In this document: positions 58,902-64,000 of the stretch, piece after piece
How the letters are laid out: each line of letters opens with the position of its first letter
How positions within the stretch are numbered: the stretch's first letter is position 1
Translations under genes and position numbers: made by a program
Notes under the pieces: generated by a model
What the model saw: the letters and a program-made list of their open reading frames with translations, nothing else
What the model was told of the DNA's origin: nothing
The model's database searches: none
Source of the DNA: Molossus alvarezi
Lineage: Eukaryota > Chordata > Mammalia > Chiroptera > Molossidae
DNA length: 64,000 bases
Direction: 5' to 3'
NCBI GenBank assembly: GCA_037176705.1
Contig: CM073898.1
Coordinates: forward strand, 23,544,488-23,608,487

Positions 58902-60424
58902 AGGAGCCCAGTAATGATATGGTGACTGAGTAGCCCTTTAAAATTACACCATTCCTCTCGCAGGTCAATTGAGATGCTCAAATCTCTTGTTCCTTAAAGC
59001 TTTAAGCTCAGGTAAAATCTAGCATATATTAGAAGCCACCTGAATCAATACCGCCTATGTTTTTAAAAAGAATATCTGGCTGATCAGATTCCGTTAGCCT
59101 CTTAGGAAGAAGGCATCTGAATAGGGAGGGCAATAAAACAGATCTCCAAGTCAAACTAGAAATTGGGACAGTAGTCCACCTAGATCCTGAGGTTTTGAGA
59201 CAGCACAGTTACTCAGAAAGGATGGCTTCTTAATCTGTTTTTATTTTTTAAAAAATACTTAAACTAGAAATTCACATACAGCCAGCCGTAAGCTCCGGAA
59301 TCACTAAAGTAAACCCGTGGGGTTACCTTTCCCACGTGTTCTGTCTGACCCTCTCTGAAGCTCCCTTCCCCCAGCCAAGGCACGTCTTCATGCTCTCAGT
59401 TATTACATGGATGAAAGGTAGTGTTGACAGTGCTCCTGAATTTTACGAAGTGTCTTTCCTGGAGATGAGGATAGCTGAGCCTTCGCAACAGAAGAATGGT
59501 AGGAAAAGGAAGAGGAGTGCAGGGAGAACGGATGGAGAGGGCTGGTTCTCTCCTCACTTGCTAGACAAGACTGGGTAGGCAGGCGCATCCTCTCAGTCCT
59601 CGGACAGAGTTCACAAGTTTCAGTAGGCGTTCAGGTGTCACCAGGTGCAGATGTCCGGGTGAGTCAAGTCCCCCAGAAAACCGAGGAGAAGGGCACAGAA
59701 GGGCTGTTTAAAAGTGAGGAAGCCGTGGCGCACAAGGGGCTTTTTCAGAGGTACAGCCTACACCAAGCCAAGGCCCTGGAAGCCTGTATTCAGCTTCCAC
59801 ATGAGGCTTCTCCCATCATTCATGCTGAGAGACCCTGTCTGGTATTACCAGCTGCCCTGGCCTTAGAGTTTCCACTTTTCTCTGGATGGGCCTCACCTTC
59901 TGTAAGGACTGGGAGAAATCGCCCGAGGTTTCATTCCTGCGGGTTAGGTTGCTATAGAGAAGCGTACAGTGTGAGGTCCTAGGGTATTCTGCACGGGAGC
60001 TGTCTCCTTCGAGGTCCCTGGGTCCCAGCGCACTCAGACCGCCCTCGTAGTCCGTCTTGCAGGCCTGCCACCCTTCCGTCCCCAGCATACTTGTTCTCTG
60101 CATCTGGGCGGGGGAGGCTTAGCCTCTGTGGGTGCGTAGTCTGTCAGCACCTCAGTGGTGGACAGCACCACAGCTACCCTATGACCAGAGGTTGCTCTTC
60201 TGACCTTTCTTAGTCACTCCATTTATAATTGGTTAGTTTTGGTTTGGTTTCGTTTGTATATTCAGTTGATTTCATGATAATGGGGCTTTGTGATCAGATT
60301 TTTAAGCTAGCGCCTCAGCAGTGTTAAGTGTTACGGAAGAGATGAGTAATTATCAGGGAGAAGATGCAGACTGCAGACCAAAGGATGAGAGAGTTAGGGT
60401 GGTGACTATGTGTCCTGCCGGCGT
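58902..60424. other. Intronic sequence without recognised genes
   Basis: GC-moderate at 59330-60170. Frames such as 59635-59982 (115 codons) have no recognised domain. Confidence 0.5.
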
Positions 60425-60535
60425 AGGCTTCTCCAGACCTGGCTTCTGGCTGGGCCTCAACGTTTGTTTGGCGAGTGACCCTTGAGCAAGACATTTGGCT
60501 TCTCTGGGCCACCATTGTCTCCACTGACAGCTCAG
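60425..60535 (+). mobile_element. MIR fragment
   Basis: CTCCAGACCTGGCTTCTGGC, GGCGAGTGACCCTTGAGCAA, GACATTTGGCTTCTCTGGGC match the MIR head and core in order. Confidence 0.7.
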
Positions 60536-60907
60536 GATTTCTGACAAAGAAAACTGTTCTCCTTTGACAAGTAAGCCCTGTTGATAGAACCGTTCCCACA
60601 TTTTTATACAAGAACAAGCATATTAATTCCTGAGCTTTTTTGTAATTAAATCTTCAATTCTCGGATCCTTTTTTCCATACCTTAATTGTAGGACGGATTA
60701 GACGGATTTGTTGAAAACTTTTGAGTTATAGAACATTTCAAAAGAAACCCAGACTTTCTGCTTATAGTTTCTAAGTATAGAAAATCTAGCTCACTGATGG
60801 CTAGTGTGTATGTGTGTGTGTGTGTGTGTTCTTGCTTTCAATAAAATATATAGCTTATTATAGTGTCTCCGTTGATGATTAAATATTTGTGGAATTGCTA
60901 AATGATT
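60536..60907. other. Intronic sequence with a short (GT)n
   Basis: (GT)n of about 11 units lies at 60806-60829. Otherwise unrecognised. Confidence 0.6.
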
Positions 60908-60922
60908 AAGAATCCTGGTGCT

Positions 60923-61221
60923 CACATGATCTCACTTATATACGGAATATAATGAACATAACAGTCTGAGGAATACAGTAGACCCAGACACATGGAAGTA
61001 GGGCACAGACTGACATCCCTCAGAAGAGGGGATGGGGGGTGGGAGGGTGGGAAGAGATAAACCACAGAACTTATATGCATCTATGCATGACCAATGGACA
61101 TGGACAACTAAGCCGGGGACAGGGTGGAGGGGGGGTGGGGTGGGGGGTGCCAATGGGGTAAAAAGGTAAAATATCTGTAACAAAAAAATAAATAAATAAA
61201 TAAATTCATAAAAAAAAAAAA
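60923..61221 (+). mobile_element. 5'-truncated L1 (end of ORF2 plus 3' UTR) with exact TSD
   Basis: It starts in the last codons of ORF2 (CACATGATCTCACTTATATA, ACGGAATATAATGAACATAA). It then carries the same 3' UTR as the copy at 53.2 kb: GGCACAGACTGACATCCCTC, G-rich tract, CAGAACTTATATGCATCTAT, AAATATCTGTAAC, AAATA tail. The TSD aagaatcctggtgct is exact at 60908-60922 and 61222-61236. Confidence 0.96.
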
Positions 61222-61236
61222 AAGAATCCTGGTGCT

Positions 61237-61454
61237 TTAACACATTGATGCAGATGTCCACTAAGAAGCAGATGTACTGCTGCTTGTTTGAGTATTTCTC
61301 AGGTGATTCTTCAGACTGCTTCTTTAATTTTCATTCTTCAAAGAGCAATACTTTTGTTTATATAGTTTATTTTCTTAGGAAACTAATGTAGAGATTTCAC
61401 ATTGCGCCCACGTCCATGTGTCCATTCCCTTCTCCCATAGATAGAAAATTTTAA
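61237..61454. other. Intronic sequence without recognised genes
   Basis: AT-rich. Nothing recognised. Confidence 0.45.
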
Positions 61455-61760
61455 TTGGCGATATGGCCACCCAGAATTAAAACTACATTTCCCAGACTCC
61501 CTTATTGGTATGCGGCCATGTGACCAAGTCCCGGCCATATGGAGGGAGCAGAATCAATAGGATAACTTTTCACATTATGCCATATAGAGTCGTGCCCTTC
61601 CCTTCCACTTTTCTCCCTTCCCACTGGCTAGAATACTGTATGGACAAGGGCTACACAGTAGGTATTGAGGAGCAAAACAATAAAAGGAACTTCAGAATAG
61701 CAACTTGAGGGAGCCCAGTCCCCATAATACATGTCAAGTTAAATTTCATGACACTCTTAC
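61455..61760 (+). repeat. Probable ancient interspersed repeat, family not named
   Basis: The run AAAACTACATTTCCCAGACT, CCCTTATTGGTATGCGGCCA, TGTGACCAAGTCCCGGCCAT, followed by TTCCACTTTTCTCCCTTCCC and CACTGGCTAGAATACTG, is a pattern familiar from many mammalian copies. I cannot assign a name. Confidence 0.45.
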
Positions 61761-62174
61761 TGCAAATGACCACAAATTCCTAATTATGGGAGTAGGAATT
61801 TGTGAGAATTGGTTCATCAGAAACTACTTTGTCCCCTTTAATTCTTTCTTCTTAGACTTACTTATAGAATCATTGTGTCCTTTGCTGTGTTTGGAGATAA
61901 GCTGTATCCCTGCAATGCGGGAGCAGCCCTAACACTACGCCGGCGTTCACTGTGGCGGCTGCTCTCACCCCTCCTCGCTGCCCATTGTGCAGGTCTGGAC
62001 AGCCTGCCTGCCCCCTGCTCTCTGCATTTATCTCTGGCCGAGAGGGTAGCTCCATGCAGGTTGCTGTTTCATCAGAGGAGGATGAGACTGGCTGGGACTA
62101 CTGTTGTTCGGATCCGTCAGGTTCATTAAGTGTCTCACTGTCCTCTTTTATCTAGAGTCGACTCTAGTGCATCT
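61761..62174. other. Intronic sequence without recognised genes
   Basis: Contains a GC-moderate stretch at 61915-62070. Nothing recognised. Confidence 0.5.
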
Positions 62175-62182
62175 CTCTAGAG

Positions 62183-62367
62183 CAGCGGTTCTCAACCTGT
62201 GGGTCGCGACCCCTTTGGGGTCGAACGACCCTTTCACAGGGGTCGCCTAAGACAGAACAGTAGCAAAATTACAGTTATGAAGTAGCAACGAAAATAATTT
62301 TATAGGGGTCACCACAACCTGAGGAACTGTATTAAAGGGTTGCGGCAATAAAAGGTTGAGAACCACC
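62183..62367 (+). mobile_element. SPIN-like hAT MITE, well preserved
   Basis: Left terminus cagcggttctcaacctgtgg, then GGTCGCGACCCCTTTGGGG, TCGAACGACCCTTTCACAGG, GGTCGCCTAAGACAGAACAG, AAAATTACAGTTATGAAGTA, GTCACCACAACCTGAGGAAC and right terminus aaggttgagaaccac. It is flanked by ctctagag at 62175-62182 and gtctagag at 62375-62382, a TCTAGA-centred TSD. About seven extra bases separate the right end from its TSD. Confidence 0.9.
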
Positions 62368-62484
62368 TTCCTCTGTCTAGAGACAGAGACAGACAGACAA
62401 AGGCAGACAGGGAGAGAAGCAGCTCCGCCTGGGGGGAGAGAGATGGTGGTAGAGCGTACAAGACCTACAATGTTCTAATAGCTG

Positions 62485-62650
62485 TGGTCCAGAGCAGCAG
62501 CTGTCAAAGCTTGCTGCCTGGACAGCAGCATCAGTAACCTGGGAAGTTGTTAGAAATGCACATTTGCAGGCCCCACGCACCTCTGGAGGTGAAGTTCAGC
62601 ACCTGTGCCTTAACAAGTCCTCCAGCACACTCACGGGAGAATCAGTGATC
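62485..62650 (+). mobile_element. MER5A-like hAT-Charlie MITE remnant
   Basis: AGCAGCTGTCAAAGCTTGCT, GACAGCAGCATCAGTAACCT, GGGAAGTTGTTAGAAATGCA, CATTTGCAGGCCCCACGC follow the MER5A order closely. The right end is decayed. Confidence 0.85.
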
Positions 62651-62668
62651 TAAAGAGTGTTGGAAAGC

Positions 62669-62841
62669 ATGCCCTGCTGGTGTGGCTCCCACAGACTGAG
62701 AGGTCCCGGTTCGATTCCTGCTCAGGGCACATGCCCGGTTGCAGGCTCGAACCTCAGTGGGGTTGTACAGGGGGCAGCCAATCGATGTGTCTCTCTCTCT
62801 CTCTCTCAAGAAAAAAAAAGTAAAGTATATATTTTTTTAAA
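62669..62841 (+). mobile_element. Ves-type SINE with head deletion
   Basis: GCCCTGCTGGTGTGGCTCCC, then a shortened link to GAGAGGTCCCGGTTCGATTC, GGCTCGAACCTCAGTGGGG, (CT)n at 62790-62807, A-rich tail. The TSD is taaagagtgttggaaagc at 62651-62668 and taaagagtgttgcaaagc at 62842-62859, one mismatch. Confidence 0.95.
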
Positions 62842-62859
62842 TAAAGAGTGTTGCAAAGC

Positions 62860-64000
62860 TTGGGAGTGTAATGGAGATCGGACTACTGGATGGATCCAGG
62901 AAAACTTGGGCAGGAGGAAAGGGACCAGGTGGTGAATGAGGTGAAGAAGCATTCTGTTCAGAAACAGGAGTACAGACGAGCTGGGGTTTACGTGGTACTC
63001 CTGAGAGGGGAGAGGGGTCTGGCCTGCTTCTGGGTCAGGAGGGTCATCAGCCAGATGCGCAGAAGTGCCTTTGTATCACCCCACGTACACGCTGGGATTC
63101 TTACATCGCTGTATTTTGGACATGGAAAAAGGAGTTCAAAACCCGGGCTGACTGTGAGGAATGGGAAGGGTTCTTTATTTAGCTGTCTACCTCTCAGCCC
63201 CCCGGCTGCACCCCACCTCGCCTTAGAGGAAGGGCTTGAGCCAGGAGCCAAGCCCTTTAATGGCTATGAAGGGAAAAAAAGGTAGAATTTCCATGTAAGG
63301 GCTACCAAGAATATAAGTGCCTGTTTAATAAATTATTTTTTTTGAAATGCCTTTTCCATTTTGGTAACTGAAGTTTGAAAAATGTTTGGAGTACTATAAT
63401 TATCATTTCTGGGAAAAAATACAACATTGCAGTATTTTTGTTTTTGCTGCAGGTCAAGTTGTAGTTCAGGGTGGAAAGTAAACACATCCCTTTGCTCAGC
63501 TGCAGCTCACATATTTGTAGTTTCCAGGTGCCCTCTTGGCGGTCGCGATGGACTAGGGTTTGCCCGTGGGTACACAAAGAATACAAAGAGGGCTTAGAAA
63601 CCCCGGGCCCTTTCAGGGGCTTGGCCCCCGGCAAGGCTGACTAGGAAGTTGGTGCTGGAGCTGAGGCTGTTCTGAGAGGTGGTTGGCGAAGAAATGCTTT
63701 TTCACCAGGAGGACCTTCACCAGATAGGTCTAAATGTCAGGAGGCCCTTGTTTGTTTTGGGAGTCGCTCATTGCCATTCCATGCCATCTCGACAACTTGA
63801 TAACTTTGTGAGCCGGGCCCATCAACACATCTTGAATGCAGAAATAGCTGGGGAAGAATCTACAGGGAAAACTGCCTGTGTAAGACCGCTTCCGTCCTCT
63901 GCAGACAGAGCAAAGACTGCGCTCTCAGATAGGAGCCTTAAAAAACAGAGAATTAAGGAAGTAGTGGAGGCTGACAGAAAAACAGCACGTGTGTGTGTAT
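62860..64000. other. Intronic sequence to the window end
   Basis: No exon 3 and no clear TE. The 131-codon frame 62890-63285 has no recognised domain. A short GT run begins at the very end. Confidence 0.5.

Larger units (their letters stand above)
30137..64000 (+). other. CRIM1: CRIM1 intron 2 (partial, inferred)
   Basis: No frame downstream resembles exon 3, which should continue with Glu-Lys-Pro-Asp-Cys-Ser-Lys-Ala-Arg-Cys. The rest of the window is therefore taken as intron 2. An exon too short or too diverged to recognise by eye could have been missed. Confidence 0.72.

Noticed and set aside
62669..62841. CRISPR-like or direct-repeat array suggested by paired 18-mers
   Set aside because: The paired 18-mers are one TSD flanking a single SINE. 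No spacer-repeat periodicity.

Overview
The window reads as vertebrate nuclear DNA from a bat, most likely a vesper bat (Vespertilionidae). The evidence is fifteen tRNA-derived Ves-type SINEs, several with clean target-site duplications (TSDs). There are also two short hAT MITEs that match the horizontally transferred SPIN group, three 5'-truncated L1 3' ends, and older mammal-wide debris (MIR, L2, MER5A-like, a Charlie transposase relic). No prokaryotic gene organisation, rRNA, CRISPR array or intact virus is visible.

I recognise one protein-coding exon, 29963-30136 on the + strand. It matches exon 2 of CRIM1 (cysteine-rich transmembrane BMP regulator 1), has AG and GT splice signals, and is phase 1 at both ends. 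If this is CRIM1, nearly 30 kb of intron 1 lies upstream and nearly 34 kb of intron 2 lies downstream. I found no sequence resembling exon 1 (signal peptide and IGFBP motif) or exon 3. Nearly all longer open reading frames are chance frames or run through SINEs.

Layout. Positions 1-29962 (intron 1) hold Ves SINEs at 0.7, 7.3, 8.1, 14.0, 23.0 and 23.3 kb, a SPIN-like MITE at 22.1 kb, a Charlie relic at 25.8 kb, MIR and L2 remnants, and a 19-bp perfect inverted repeat at 1.1 kb. Directly after the exon is a CpG-dense block of about 280 bp. Positions 30137-64000 (intron 2) hold L1 ends at 31.1, 53.2 and 60.9 kb and Ves SINEs at 33.6, 40.3, 43.5, 46.3, 51.8, 54.2, 55.6, 58.6 and 62.7 kb. Intron 2 also holds a second SPIN-like MITE at 62.2 kb, a miRNA-precursor-like hairpin at 41.34 kb, and several long copies of an old purine-rich repeat family I cannot name.

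I see no multi-gene system. The items most worth checking are the unusually divergent exon 2, the exon-adjacent CpG block, the 74-nt hairpin and the SPIN-like insertions. All comparisons with human CRIM1 and with repeat consensus sequences are from memory; no search was run.
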